Source: BD2-11 clade cluster bacterium bin43 (GTDB lineage: Bacteria; Gemmatimonadota; Gemmatimonadetes; Longimicrobiales; Gaopeijiaceae). From it: a stretch of 44,548 bases of DNA. Below, piece by piece: positions 19,063 through 27,702 of the stretch. The first letter of the stretch is position 1. Each line of letters starts with the position of its first letter. Position numbers and translations under genes: made by a program. The stretch covers positions 1 to 44,548 of the forward strand of contig MPMR01000032.1 of the NCBI GenBank assembly GCA_002238605.1. The letters are read 5' to 3'. Below the pieces are notes generated by a model. That model made no database searches. It was not told the origin of the DNA and saw only the letters and a list, made by a program, of their open reading frames with translations.

Positions 19063-20859
19063 ATGGTTCACCGCCCTCGATTGACCCGCGCGCGCCTCTT
19101 GGCGGGGCTCCTCGTCGCAGGTGCGTCCGTCTTCGCAGCCGGCGTCAGCGCCCAGAGCGACGAGGAAGGCTTCGCGATCGAGCACGAGACCATCCGCGCG
19201 CGCTGCGCGGCATGCCATCTGCCGGATTCGGAGGGGCGCATGTCGCGTATCTCCTTCGAGCGCAAGACGCCGGAGGGATGGCAGGGCTCGCTGCAGCGCA
19301 TGATCTCGCTCAACGGCGTGACGCTCGCGCCCGAGGAAGCCCGCGAGATCGTCAAGTATCTCTCGGACCACCAGGGGCTGGCTCCGGAGGAGCTGCGTCC
19401 GGGGCTTTTCGAGGTCGAGAAGCGGATGATCGACCACCGTTACGAGGCGGACACCGACGTCGAGTTCACCTGCATCCAGTGCCATTCGATGGGGCGGGTG
19501 ATCACGCAGCGGCGCACCCGCGAGGAATGGGAGCTCCTGATGTCCACGCACCGCGGATACTATCCGCTCGCGGACTTCCAGGCCTTCCTGCGCATGGGGC
19601 CCACGCCGGACCAGCCCGGCCCCGACGGCGAGCCGCCGGACACCCGACAGCCCATGGAGCGGGCCGTCGATCATCTCTCCGAGGTCTTCCCCCTCCACAC
19701 CCCCGAGTGGGCGGCGTGGTCGGCCACCATGCGGCCGCCCCGCCTGGAGGGCACCTGGGTTCTGTCCGGTCACCAGCCCGGGCGCGGCGCGGCTTACGGC
19801 ACGGTGACCATGGGGGACGGCGGGGAACAGGACGCGTTCGTCACCCGGGCCAGCTACACACATCCGGCCACCGGCGAGACCGTCACCCGGCGGGGCCGCG
19901 GGCTGGTGTACACCGGGTACCAGTGGCGGGGGCGCTCCTTCGAGTCCGATGAAGCCGATGGGGCGATGCGCGAGGTGATGGTCGTCGAGCGCGGCATGAA
20001 CGAGATCGCGGGCCGCTGGTTCCGCGGCGACTACGACGAGATCGGCATGGATGTGCGTCTTACGCGCCTGGCCGGCTCCCCGGTTGTCGCGGGTGTCCAT
20101 CCCCACGCCCTCCAGTTGGGTGGCGGCGAGCGGGAGGTCCGCATCTTCGGGGCCGGGTTCGCGGACGACGTCGGGCCCGGAGATGTGGATCTGGGCCCCG
20201 GCCTGACCGTCAACCGGGTGGTCAGCGCCTCCTCGGAGGAGATCGCCCTCAACGTGACGCTGGCGCCCGATGCGGTCCCCGGCGGTCGCGACGTTTTCGT
20301 CGGGGGCGCGAGCCTCGCGCAGGGCGTCGTCGTGCACGACGGCATCGACCGCATCCAGGTGCTTCCGCGCACGGGCATGGCCCGCGTGGGCGGCATCGTC
20401 TTCCCGAAAGGCTACCAGCAGTTCGAGGCGGTCGCCTTCGACGACGGACCCGACGGGCGCCCGAGCTCCGACGACGACTTGGAACTGGGGCCGATCGAGG
20501 TCGAATGGAGCCTTGAGGAATACGCGGCGACCTTCGACGACAACGACATCGAGTACGTCGGCTCGATCGACCAGACGGGACTCTTCGTTCCCGCGGTCGA
20601 CGGCCCCAACCCCGACCGTGACCGCAACCGCAACAACGTCGGCGACGTCTGGGTGGTCGCCACGCTGGCACAGGACGACAACGGCGATCGTCCCCTGCGG
20701 GCCCGCGCCCACCTGGTCGTGACCGTACCGCTCTACCTCCTTTTCGACGCGGGAGCGAACGTGAGTACGGGAGCGAGCCCGGATCCGGCGGCAAGTCCGA
20801 ACGGCCGAGGAAACCGAACCCCGGGACCGGGTCCCGGAATGGGAGGCAACCCGAAATGA
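19063..20859 (+). CDS. qhpA: quinohemoprotein amine dehydrogenase alpha subunit
   Basis: This is the diheme subunit of QHNDH, a periplasmic enzyme that oxidises primary amines to aldehydes and ammonia. The 598-residue precursor has a signal peptide (ARLLAGLLVAGASVFAAG, cleavage near VSAQ). The diheme domain holds two CxxCH sites, CAACH and CIQCH, which accept electrons from the CTQ cofactor of the gamma subunit; the rest comprises the beta-rich Ig-like domains seen in the Paracoccus and Pseudomonas enzymes (LVVTVPLYLLFDAG near the end). The C-terminus has a Pro/Gly/Asn-rich tail. The qhpD start overlaps its stop by four bases (ATGA). Other start codons upstream are less likely because they precede the promoter. 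Confidence 0.93.
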   Translation: MVHRPRLTRARLLAGLLVAGASVFAAGVSAQSDEEGFAIEHETIRARCAACHLPDSEGRMSRISFERKTPEGWQGSLQRMISLNGVTLAPEEAREIVKYLSDHQGLAPEELRPGLFEVEKRMIDHRYEADTDVEFTCIQCHSMGRVITQRRTREEWELLMSTHRGYYPLADFQAFLRMGPTPDQPGPDGEPPDTRQPMERAVDHLSEVFPLHTPEWAAWSATMRPPRLEGTWVLSGHQPGRGAAYGTVTMGDGGEQDAFVTRASYTHPATGETVTRRGRGLVYTGYQWRGRSFESDEADGAMREVMVVERGMNEIAGRWFRGDYDEIGMDVRLTRLAGSPVVAGVHPHALQLGGGEREVRIFGAGFADDVGPGDVDLGPGLTVNRVVSASSEEIALNVTLAPDAVPGGRDVFVGGASLAQGVVVHDGIDRIQVLPRTGMARVGGIVFPKGYQQFEAVAFDDGPDGRPSSDDDLELGPIEVEWSLEEYAATFDDNDIEYVGSIDQTGLFVPAVDGPNPDRDRNRNNVGDVWVVATLAQDDNGDRPLRARAHLVVTVPLYLLFDAGANVSTGASPDPAASPNGRGNRTPGPGPGMGGNPK

Positions 20860-22439
20860 GCAACATTGGCATCGCCTCCGCAGCTTCGTCCGCGACGGCG
20901 GGCGCCGCTCCGCCTGCAAACGGCGGCCCCGGGCCTGCAAACGGGGCTCCCGGGCCTGCAAACGGGGCTCCTGCCCCTGCGATCCCGGGAGCTGACGGTC
21001 CCGGCTCCGCGCCCGCCCCCGACGTCCTCACCCTGGGGGAGTTCCATTCCTTCCAGGCGGAGGATTCCACCTTCCTCTACCTGGTCCCGAGCGCGGCCAT
21101 CTTCCGGCTCGACGCCCCCTCTCGGGCGGTGCTCGAGGCGCTCGAGACGGCCAACCGCACGCCCGCCGAGCTGCTCGGCATGCTGGGGAGCCGCTTCCCC
21201 GCGGAAGAGGTCGCCAACCGCGTCGAGGAACTGATGGGGGTGCGCGCCATCGGCCTCCTCGGCAAGCCCGCCCCGGCCCCTCCCGACTTGCTGCCGCCCA
21301 AGGGCTTTCCGCTCACCACGATGGTCCTGAACGTCACCAGCAAGTGCAATCTGGCCTGCACCTACTGCTACGAGTACGGCGACGACCGCATCGTCGAAGC
21401 CGACTCCAAGCCGCGCTACATGGACCTCGAGACCGCCCGCGAGAGCGTCGACTTCATGTTCGAGCAGGGCGGCACCAACCGGCTCGTCCATCTCACTTTC
21501 TTCGGCGGCGAGACCCTCCTCAACTTCAAGCTGCTGAAGAGCACGGTCGCATACGCGCGCCAGCGGGCGAAGGAAGTCGGCAAGGAGGTCGACTTCAGCC
21601 TGACCACCAACGCGACCCTGCTCAAGCCCGAGATCGTCGACTGGCTGGCGGAATACCGGGTGGGCGTGACGGTCTCCATCGATGGTCCGCGCGAAGTGCA
21701 GGACGGACTGCGCGTCTTCTCCAACGGCATGGGCAGCTACGACATCATCCTGCCGAAGATCAAGGATCTTCTGGCGCGCCACCGCACCCGCCCCATCGGC
21801 GCGCGCGTGACCCTCACCAGCAAGAACCTCGACGTGAAGGAGATCTTCACCCACCTGACCGAGGAGATCGGTTTCTGGGAGGTGGGCTTCGCGCCGGTGA
21901 CCAGTTCGTCGTGCCGCGACTTCTCCATCTCGGATGCCGGATACGACCAGATGCTCGGCCAGTTCGAGGAGCTCGCGCGCGACTTCCTCGAGCACGCCTG
22001 CGCCGACCGCCATCACGGCTTCTCCAACGTCAAGGACACCCTGGAGGAGATCCACAAGGGCGTGAGCAAGGCGTACCCCTGCGGCGCCGGCCTCGGGCTC
22101 ATGGGGGTGGCGACCGACGGCGACGTGGCGCTCTGCCATCGCTTCGCCGGCTCCGACGAGCACAAGATCGGGTCGGTGTCGGAGGGCGTGGACACCGAGG
22201 TGCAGTACGACTACCTGAAGAAGCACCACATCAACAGCAAGACCGATTGCCACACCTGCTGGGCCCGTCCCATCTGCGCCGGCGGATGCTATCACGAAGC
22301 CCACACCCGGTACGGCACCACGGGAACCCCGAACCTCCATTTCTGCGAGTGGGTTCGGAGCTGGACCGACACCTGTCTTCGAGTTTATGGAGCCATCTCG
22401 GAGCGCAACCCGGCATTCCTGGCACGATTCGACGCCTGA
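20856..22439 (+). CDS. qhpD: radical SAM maturase of QHNDH gamma subunit
   Basis: QhpD makes the intra-peptide Cys-to-Asp/Glu thioether crosslinks of the gamma subunit. The 527-residue protein has a radical SAM CxxxCxxC motif in TSKCNLACTYCYEYGDD (~residue 165), which binds the first iron-sulfur cluster, and a SPASM-type cysteine-rich C-terminus (CHTCWARPICAGGCYHEAH and a later Cys) for the auxiliary clusters. Residues ~55-130 (FHSFQAEDSTFLYLVPSAA...) resemble the PqqD-like recognition domain that binds the substrate leader. The N-terminal ~50 residues are a Pro/Gly/Ala-rich extension with a PANGAPG repeat. Start ATG overlaps the qhpA stop. It is longer than the Paracoccus protein by roughly 50 residues, mostly in that extension. 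Confidence 0.92.
   Translation: MSNIGIASAASSATAGAAPPANGGPGPANGAPGPANGAPAPAIPGADGPGSAPAPDVLTLGEFHSFQAEDSTFLYLVPSAAIFRLDAPSRAVLEALETANRTPAELLGMLGSRFPAEEVANRVEELMGVRAIGLLGKPAPAPPDLLPPKGFPLTTMVLNVTSKCNLACTYCYEYGDDRIVEADSKPRYMDLETARESVDFMFEQGGTNRLVHLTFFGGETLLNFKLLKSTVAYARQRAKEVGKEVDFSLTTNATLLKPEIVDWLAEYRVGVTVSIDGPREVQDGLRVFSNGMGSYDIILPKIKDLLARHRTRPIGARVTLTSKNLDVKEIFTHLTEEIGFWEVGFAPVTSSSCRDFSISDAGYDQMLGQFEELARDFLEHACADRHHGFSNVKDTLEEIHKGVSKAYPCGAGLGLMGVATDGDVALCHRFAGSDEHKIGSVSEGVDTEVQYDYLKKHHINSKTDCHTCWARPICAGGCYHEAHTRYGTTGTPNLHFCEWVRSWTDTCLRVYGAISERNPAFLARFDA
20913..20975 (+). repeat. 21-bp tandem repeat inside qhpD
   Basis: CCTGCAAACGG recurs at 20913, 20934 and 20955, a 21-bp period giving three copies of a seven-residue unit close to PANGAPG. 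It sits in the disordered N-terminal extension of QhpD and so is the kind of site where unit number may vary between strains. Confidence 0.75.
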
Positions 22440-22480
22440 GCCGGGTTCTTCGCGACCGCGTAAGACGAGGAGAGAGACCT

Positions 22481-22897
22481 TTGGCACTGAAACCGATCAA
22501 CCGCAAAGCGGACCGGATGGTGACCTACCTGGCGAACCAGGGCGACGTGCCTCCGGCCGAGCAGATGGCCGGGCCCGTGGATCCCGCGGCGGCGAACGCC
22601 GGCGCTGACGAGAACGCGGAGGACGTCGTCGCACTCGGGGGGCGCCTCCCCGAGATCCCGGAGATCCCGCACATCCCGCTGGGCTGCTCGCTCGTCTTCG
22701 CGCCCGGCTGGGAGGTCGACGAGGCGGGCGGCACGGCCGGGCTCTGCCAGCCGGTGGAGCGCGACCTCTTCGATTGCCACCTGGCGTGTTTCTGGCCCGC
22801 CCATGTCCCGGATCAGCTGAACCACAGCCCGGACTGGACCGGCAAGTGCGCGGCGGCGCAGAACGACTGGCGCAAGCTGGAGATGATCTTCCCGTAG
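22481..22897 (+). CDS. qhpC: quinohemoprotein amine dehydrogenase gamma subunit (CTQ-bearing)
   Basis: This small subunit carries the cysteine tryptophylquinone (CTQ) cofactor and the thioether crosslinks. Compared with my recollection of the Paracoccus mature sequence, all crosslinking residues align: Cys then Glu nine residues later (GCSLVFAPGWE), Cys then Asp six later (LCQPVERD), and CHLACFWPAHVPD, where the first Cys and the Trp form CTQ and the second Cys pairs with the final Asp eight residues on. The residue before the CTQ Trp is Phe here and Trp in Paracoccus. The ~65-residue leader (MALKPINRKADRMVTYLANQ...) is longer than the 28 residues of Paracoccus and has no Sec signal. TTG at 22481 is preceded by GAGGAGAG. 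An extra Cys lies in 'DWTGKCAAAQ'. Confidence 0.93.
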   Translation: MALKPINRKADRMVTYLANQGDVPPAEQMAGPVDPAAANAGADENAEDVVALGGRLPEIPEIPHIPLGCSLVFAPGWEVDEAGGTAGLCQPVERDLFDCHLACFWPAHVPDQLNHSPDWTGKCAAAQNDWRKLEMIFP

Positions 22898-22926
22898 GCC
22901 GGAAACGTCCTTCCCATCGACCAAAC

Positions 22927-22962
22927 CTGACAAAATGGCAGACGTGTCTGACAAAATGTCAT
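22927..22962. promoter_or_regulatory. paired CTGACAAAATG sites between qhpC and qhpB
   Basis: CTGACAAAATG occurs at 22927-22937 and 22948-22958, exactly 21 bases apart, on the same face of the helix. Each copy is also a near-palindrome of form CTGnCA-AAA-TGnCA(G/T). A close relative (reverse strand of 44034-44050) occurs before the right end of the window. The pair suggests an operator or internal promoter for qhpB. No experimental support is available from sequence alone. Confidence 0.5.
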
Positions 22963-22967
22963 ACCTC

Positions 22968-24128
22968 ATGAAGGATTCCCGGCGCCGGACGGCCCCCGGA
23001 CCGCGGTCCGCGCTCCCGCGCCTGATGCGCCGCTGGCTGGTGGCGTCGGCATCGATCGCGCTGTTCCCGGCCGCCGCCGCCGCTCAGGAGGTCCGCTCGG
23101 GCGGCAACGGCACCATCTACATGGGGGCCTACAACGAGTCCGTCTACGTCATCGACGAGGCGACCCTCGAGGTCACGGAGCGCATCCCGGTCACATCCGG
23201 CATCCCCAACCTGATGCAGCTCTCCCCGGACAACCGCACCCTCTACGTGCGCGACGCCGCCATGGAGCACATCGAGGTGGTCGATCTGGCCGAGGGGCGA
23301 TCGGTCGACTCGTTCACCCTGAGCGAGGGCAACACCCGGGTGCGCATCCGCTCGATGGCCGTGGACCCGGGCGGGGAGTACGTCCTGCTCGGCGCGCGCA
23401 GCTACACCAAGCTGCTCGACCGCTTCGAGATCGGCGAGTTCTCGATCCTCCGCGTCGACCTCGACACGCACGAGGTGACCGACACGGTGCCGACATCGGT
23501 GGGCGAGCAGCGTCAGGGCGCCAACCTCATGTTCTCGCCGGACGGCGACCTCCTCTACTTCTTCGGCCGCGACATCATCGCCGTCGAGACCGAGAACTTC
23601 ACCGAGGTGGACCGCTGGGAGCTGTCGCAGCCGCTGGAGGAGGGGCTCGGGCGCATGAACATGAGCTTCCAGCGCAGCCCCTACGACGACGAGGGCATCT
23701 TCACGAATCTCTTCCGGATGACGGATCCCGTGCAGGGCCGCCAGATGATGGGCATCGCGCGCGTCAACCTGGCGGAGCAGGATGTCGACTTCTATACCCT
23801 CGGGCCCAGCGAGCGGGTGAGCTTCGCGCTGGCCCCGGACGGCCGCAAGGCGTACGGGCTGCGCTCGGAAATCGGCTTCTACGAGTTCTGGACCTTCGAT
23901 CTGGAGGGGCGCCGGGTCGAGAGCCGGGTCGAGTTCCCCGGACGTCCGCGCATGTCGCTGGCGCCGAGCTCCAACGGCGAACTGCTCTACATCTACAACG
24001 CGGGCAACACCATCGACGTCTACGACGCCGACACCCACGAGCTGCTCCGGACGGTGTGGCTGGACGCCGACATGACGCGCTTCCTGCTGGTGCCCGGGGA
24101 CGCGGCCAGCAACGGCGGCGGTTCGTAG
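22968..24128 (+). CDS. qhpB: quinohemoprotein amine dehydrogenase beta subunit
   Basis: This is the seven-bladed beta-propeller subunit of QHNDH, which packs against the alpha and gamma subunits at the active site. The product (386 residues from the chosen ATG) has a signal sequence (RRWLVASASIALFPAAAAAQ) and then propeller blades rich in 'Asp-x-Asp-Thr' turns such as 'VYVIDEATLEVTERIPV', 'ILRVDLDTHEVTDTV' and 'YIYNAGNTIDVYDADTHELLRT'. Starts are uncertain: ATG 22935 lies inside a repeated operator-like motif, ATG 22968 has no clear ribosome site, and ATG 23025 gives a compact signal peptide. It follows qhpC in the same order as in Paracoccus. Confidence 0.9.
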   Translation: MKDSRRRTAPGPRSALPRLMRRWLVASASIALFPAAAAAQEVRSGGNGTIYMGAYNESVYVIDEATLEVTERIPVTSGIPNLMQLSPDNRTLYVRDAAMEHIEVVDLAEGRSVDSFTLSEGNTRVRIRSMAVDPGGEYVLLGARSYTKLLDRFEIGEFSILRVDLDTHEVTDTVPTSVGEQRQGANLMFSPDGDLLYFFGRDIIAVETENFTEVDRWELSQPLEEGLGRMNMSFQRSPYDDEGIFTNLFRMTDPVQGRQMMGIARVNLAEQDVDFYTLGPSERVSFALAPDGRKAYGLRSEIGFYEFWTFDLEGRRVESRVEFPGRPRMSLAPSSNGELLYIYNAGNTIDVYDADTHELLRTVWLDADMTRFLLVPGDAASNGGGS

Positions 24129-24249
24129 GGTCGGGGCTTCCGGGCGCGCCCGCAACGAGTCCGCCGTCCGGACGCCGGGTGGCGGGCGGCCTCCCCAAGC
24201 CGGGTCCGACTCCTCCCCTGCGGGCCCCGGGAGGCATCTCTCGGGAGCA

Positions 24250-25974
24250 CTGATCGGCCGCGAGGTCCGCTGGGCCCTCGGCTTCGTCCGCCCCTACGCG
24301 AAGTGGCTGGTGCTGGTGCTCGCGGTGAGCCTGACGGGCACCGTGCTCTCGCTCTTCATCCCCTACCTCTCGAAGGACCTGGTGGACACCGCGCTCCTGG
24401 GGCGGGACACGGCCGCGCTCACCCGCATCGTGGCGCTGTTCGCGGGGATCACGGTGCTCTCCTTCGGGCTGAACGTGGTGGCGGGGATGCGCTACACGCG
24501 CACTTCGGCGGACATCCTCTTCGACATGCGACTGGCGCTCTACCGGCACCTGCAGCGCCTCTCGCCCCGCTTTTACGCGCGCACCCCGATCGGGGACATC
24601 ATGTCGCGCATCAACAACGACATCGGCGAGATCCAGCGCGTGGTCTCCGAGAGCCTGCTGGCGTGGCTGATGAACGGCGCGTACCTGGTGGGAACGGTGG
24701 CCATGCTGATCTGGCTGGACGCGCGGCTGTTTCTGGTGAGCCTGGCGGTCCTGCCGCCCTGCCTGTGGGCGCTGGTTCGCTATCGGAGGCGTCTCGAGCG
24801 CATCACCGGCGAGTTGCGGGAGCGGAGCGCCGAGATCGGCAGCTTCCTGATCGAGACCATCCTCGGCCTCAAGCTGACCGTGGCGTCGAACGCGCAGAGC
24901 CGGGAGCAGCGTCGCTTCCGGAAGAAGAACGACGGCTTCATCCGCACGCTGATGTCGATGCGGTTGCTGACCTATCTCGCCGGCGGGCTGCCCGGGCTGA
25001 TTCTGGCCGGTGGGGTCGCGGCCGTCTTCCTGTACGGGGGCCAGAGGGTGATCACGGAGGTGATCACGATGGGGACGTTCGTCGCCTTCATGGCCTATCA
25101 GATGCGGCTGCTCGGGCCCATCCAGGGGCTGATGGGGCTCTATGCGAGCCTGGCGACGGCGCGGGTCTCGCTCGGGCGCGTCCATGTGATTCTGGACAGC
25201 CCGGTGCACGTGCGGGACCCGGAGCGGCCGGCGAGCGCGGCGGGGCTGGGCGGGGAGCTCAGGCTGGAGGAGGTGAGCTTTTCGTTCGGGCGCGGGGAGC
25301 CGGTGCTGGACGGGGTCGACCTGGCGGTGGCGGAGGGGGAGGTGGTGGCGGTCGTGGGCGCGAGCGGGAGCGGGAAGTCCACCATCGTGGACCTGCTGTC
25401 GCGGCAGCTCGATCCGGACGCCGGCCGGATCCGGCTGGGGGGCCGCGACCTGCGCGTGCTGCGGCTCGAGGACGTGCGTGCGGCCGTGGTGCCGGTGGAG
25501 CAGGAGCCCTTTCTGTTCAACACCACTATCGCGGACAACATCCGTTACGGCCGGCCGGGGGCGTCGGACGGGGAGGTTGAGGCGGCCGCGCGCGCGGTGG
25601 GGCTGGACGCCTTCCTCGCCACCCTGCCGGACGGCCTGGAGACGCAGGTCGGGGAGCAGGGGCGGGAACTGTCGGCGGGGCAGCGCCAGCGGGTCGCGGT
25701 CGCGCGCGCCTTCCTGGCCGACCCGCGGGTGCTGGTGCTCGACGAGCCCACCGCGTCGCTCGACCCGGCCTCGGAGCGCGCGCTCATGGAGGGCTACCAG
25801 GCCGTGATGCGGAGCCGCACGACGATCCTGGTGTCCCACCGGCTTGCGCTCGCCCGGCGGGCCGATCGGGTGGTGGTGCTGGAGCGCGGCCGCATCGTGG
25901 AGGAAGGCACGGCCTCGGAGCTGCTTCGGCGGGGCGGAAGCTTCGCCCGGTTGTTCGGGGGGGAGGGGGGTTAG
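24250..25974 (+). CDS. qhpF: ABC exporter of QHNDH gamma subunit (QhpF)
   Basis: A half-transporter with an N-terminal six-helix membrane domain (LVLVLAVSLTGTVLSLFIPY is TM1) and a C-terminal ATPase. ATPase motifs are Walker A VGASGSGKST, the signature LSAGQRQRVAVARAF, Walker B VLVLDEPTASLD and the H-loop in ILVSHRLALARRA. In Paracoccus, qhpF encodes the transporter that moves the processed gamma subunit across the inner membrane, and it occupies the same position after qhpB there. No ATG, GTG or TTG lies between the preceding in-frame stop and GTG 24310, which would cut off the elbow helix; CTG 24250 is the best guess. The stop codon overlaps a 19-bp direct repeat described below. Confidence 0.85.
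   Translation: MIGREVRWALGFVRPYAKWLVLVLAVSLTGTVLSLFIPYLSKDLVDTALLGRDTAALTRIVALFAGITVLSFGLNVVAGMRYTRTSADILFDMRLALYRHLQRLSPRFYARTPIGDIMSRINNDIGEIQRVVSESLLAWLMNGAYLVGTVAMLIWLDARLFLVSLAVLPPCLWALVRYRRRLERITGELRERSAEIGSFLIETILGLKLTVASNAQSREQRRFRKKNDGFIRTLMSMRLLTYLAGGLPGLILAGGVAAVFLYGGQRVITEVITMGTFVAFMAYQMRLLGPIQGLMGLYASLATARVSLGRVHVILDSPVHVRDPERPASAAGLGGELRLEEVSFSFGRGEPVLDGVDLAVAEGEVVAVVGASGSGKSTIVDLLSRQLDPDAGRIRLGGRDLRVLRLEDVRAAVVPVEQEPFLFNTTIADNIRYGRPGASDGEVEAAARAVGLDAFLATLPDGLETQVGEQGRELSAGQRQRVAVARAFLADPRVLVLDEPTASLDPASERALMEGYQAVMRSRTTILVSHRLALARRADRVVVLERGRIVEEGTASELLRRGGSFARLFGGEGG
25956..25974. repeat. 19-bp direct repeat, left copy (qhpF stop)
   Basis: The sequence C-G7-A-G6-TTAG is at 25956-25974 and forms the last codons and TAG stop of qhpF. 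An identical copy occurs at 27703-27721. Together the copies bracket the hipBA pair. Beyond the 19 bases the flanks do not match. Confidence 0.8.
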
Positions 25975-25977
25975 TCG

Positions 25978-26047
25978 CCGTTCGCGGTCATTCAGCCGAA
26001 TGTCGCCGCTCGGTGACATTGCAATAATGTCGGCGAACGGATACACT
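25978..26047 (+). promoter_or_regulatory. hipBA promoter with nested operators
   Basis: TTGCAA (26019-26024) and TACACT (26042-26047) are 17 bases apart and form a good promoter. Overlapping it are a 20-bp near-palindrome ATGTCGCCGCTCGGTGACAT (26000-26019) and GACATT-GCAAT-AATGTC (26015-26031), which together give three ATGTC/GACAT half-sites. An outer pair, CCGTTCGC (25978-25985) and GCGAACGG (26033-26040), encloses them. This is what an autoregulated HipB operator would look like. Confidence 0.6.
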
Positions 26048-26079
26048 GGTTGGCGAGCAACCGCAACCCGAGAAACCCG

Positions 26080-26376
26080 ATGTTCGTCCGCACACCCGTC
26101 GATGTCGGCTTGATGATCCGCGAATCCAGGCGCACCCGCCGCATGACCCAGCACCAGCTCGCGCGCGCTGCGGGCGTTGGCCGCCAATGGATTGTCGCAA
26201 TTGAGGCAGGAAAGCCGCGTGCCGAGCTGGGCAAGGTGCTCCAGACCCTCGCGGCGCTCGACCTGTCACTGTCGATCCGGGGCGAGGGCATCCCCGATGT
26301 CTCGACCGGCGATGCCCCGATCGAGGCTGGCGATATCGACGCGGTTGTGGAAGCGCACCGACGAGCGCAGCCGTGA
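26080..26376 (+). CDS. hipB: HipB-like XRE-family antitoxin
   Basis: A 98-residue HTH protein: MIRESRRTRRMTQHQLARAAG and then VGRQWIVAIEAGKPRAELGKV form the classic Cro/CI helix-turn-helix, and 'LQTLAALDLSLSIRG' the dimer strand. It is the DNA-binding antitoxin of a HipBA module and should repress its own promoter. I chose ATG 26080 over TTG 26050 because the HTH aligns from there. The gene ends in a four-base GTGA overlap with hipA. Confidence 0.88.
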   Translation: MFVRTPVDVGLMIRESRRTRRMTQHQLARAAGVGRQWIVAIEAGKPRAELGKVLQTLAALDLSLSIRGEGIPDVSTGDAPIEAGDIDAVVEAHRRAQP

Positions 26377-27653
26377 CCGAGCGGCTCGTCGCGGTGGCGA
26401 GCCAACGCGTCATGGGGTACGTCACGCGGCAGGCTGGGGGCAGACTCTCCTTCGCGTACGACGCCGGCTGGCGGCTGGCGGAGAACGCATATCCGTTGTC
26501 CCTGTCGATGCCCCTCGCGGCCGCAGAACACGGTCACGACAAGATCGAACCGTGGCTGTGGGGATTGTTGCCCGACAACGAGAATGTCCTCGCGCGCTGG
26601 GGTCGCAAATTCCAGGTATCGGCGCGCAGCGCGTTTGCATTGCTGGGTGCGACCGGGGAGGACTGTCCGGGGGGAGTCCAGTTCGCCCGGCCTGATCGCG
26701 TTGAGCGGCTGCTAGGCGGCGAAGCCGAACCGGTGGAGTGGCTGACCGAGGCGCAGGTTGGGGAGCGCCTCGGCGCATTGGGCGAGGACGGCAGTGCGTG
26801 GCGGCTGCCGGGCGACGGGGGCCAATTCAGCCTTGCCGGGGCACAATCCAAGACGGCGTTGCTCCTGAAGGATGGGAGATGGGGCGTCCCGCGCGGGTCA
26901 ACGCCCACCACGCACATCCTGAAGCCGCCGATCCCCGGCTTCCCGGGCCACTGCGAGAACGAACACCTGTGTCTTACCCTGGCCCGCGCGCTCGGACTGC
27001 CGGCGGCCCGGTCGCGGGTGGCCCGTTTCGGGGACGAGACCGCGATCGTCGTCGAGAGGTACGACCGCATCACTACCCCTGATCGCCTGGCTCGGGTGCA
27101 CCAGGAGGACCTGTGCCAGACGCTGGGAATCCCGCCGACCAGGAAATACCAGAGCGACGGGGGCCCGGGGTGCGGACTGATTATCGATGCGATTCGGACA
27201 CATTCCCGCCGGCCCGGCCGCGATGCCCGTACCTTCGCGCGGGCCATTGCACTGAACTGGATCATCGGCGGTACCGATGCGCACGCCAAGAACTTCTCCA
27301 TGCTGATCGGGCCGAGCGGGCACGGGTCTCTGGCTCCCCTCTACGATGTCGCGAGTCTGCTACCCTATCCTGGCCACTATGCGCCAAGGCTCAAGATGGC
27401 GACCACGATCGGCGGCGAGGCTCGGCTCGGTTACATTCGAGCGAGACACTGGGAGCGGTTCGCCAAGGAGGCGGCGCTGGCACGAGATGAAGTGCTGGAC
27501 ATGTGCAGATCGCTGGCTGCGGAGATCCCGGACTGCTTTCGCAGTGTCGTCACGGCCGCCCGCTGCCAAGGCTTGGATCACCCGGTCGTTCCCGCGTTGG
27601 AGGACGCGGTCCTCGCCCGCGCCGGGGCGTGCCTGGCCAGTCTCGATGCCTGA
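26373..27653 (+). CDS. hipA: HipA-like serine/threonine kinase toxin
   Basis: A 426-residue HipA-family kinase, which in E. coli phosphorylates glutamyl-tRNA synthetase and induces persistence. The N-terminal HipA_N segment (VMGYVTRQAGGRLSFAYDAGW) is followed by GGQFSLAGAQSKTALL (the ATP-binding loop region with the autophosphorylation serine neighbourhood), CENEHLCLTLARALGLP, and the catalytic NWIIGGTDAHAKNFSML and LAPLYDVAS. All kinase residues appear present, so the toxin may be active. The GTG start is within the hipB overlap, with coupled translation. A 50-base non-coding tail leads to the right copy of the 19-bp repeat. Confidence 0.92.
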   Translation: MTERLVAVASQRVMGYVTRQAGGRLSFAYDAGWRLAENAYPLSLSMPLAAAEHGHDKIEPWLWGLLPDNENVLARWGRKFQVSARSAFALLGATGEDCPGGVQFARPDRVERLLGGEAEPVEWLTEAQVGERLGALGEDGSAWRLPGDGGQFSLAGAQSKTALLLKDGRWGVPRGSTPTTHILKPPIPGFPGHCENEHLCLTLARALGLPAARSRVARFGDETAIVVERYDRITTPDRLARVHQEDLCQTLGIPPTRKYQSDGGPGCGLIIDAIRTHSRRPGRDARTFARAIALNWIIGGTDAHAKNFSMLIGPSGHGSLAPLYDVASLLPYPGHYAPRLKMATTIGGEARLGYIRARHWERFAKEAALARDEVLDMCRSLAAEIPDCFRSVVTAARCQGLDHPVVPALEDAVLARAGACLASLDA

Positions 27654-27702
27654 AGTCGGGGTCGCCGTCGTGGGCTGCGGGCTGCCAGGCGGTGATGCGG
27701 GG

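Noticed and set aside
18955-20961. Long minus-strand frame extending upstream of the ribbon-helix-helix gene
   Set aside because: It is a shadow of qhpA; the DNA-binding domain begins only at the ATG at 18954.
20913-20975. CRISPR-like array
   Set aside because: It is a 21-bp tandem repeat within the qhpD coding frame, without spacers, and no cas genes are present.
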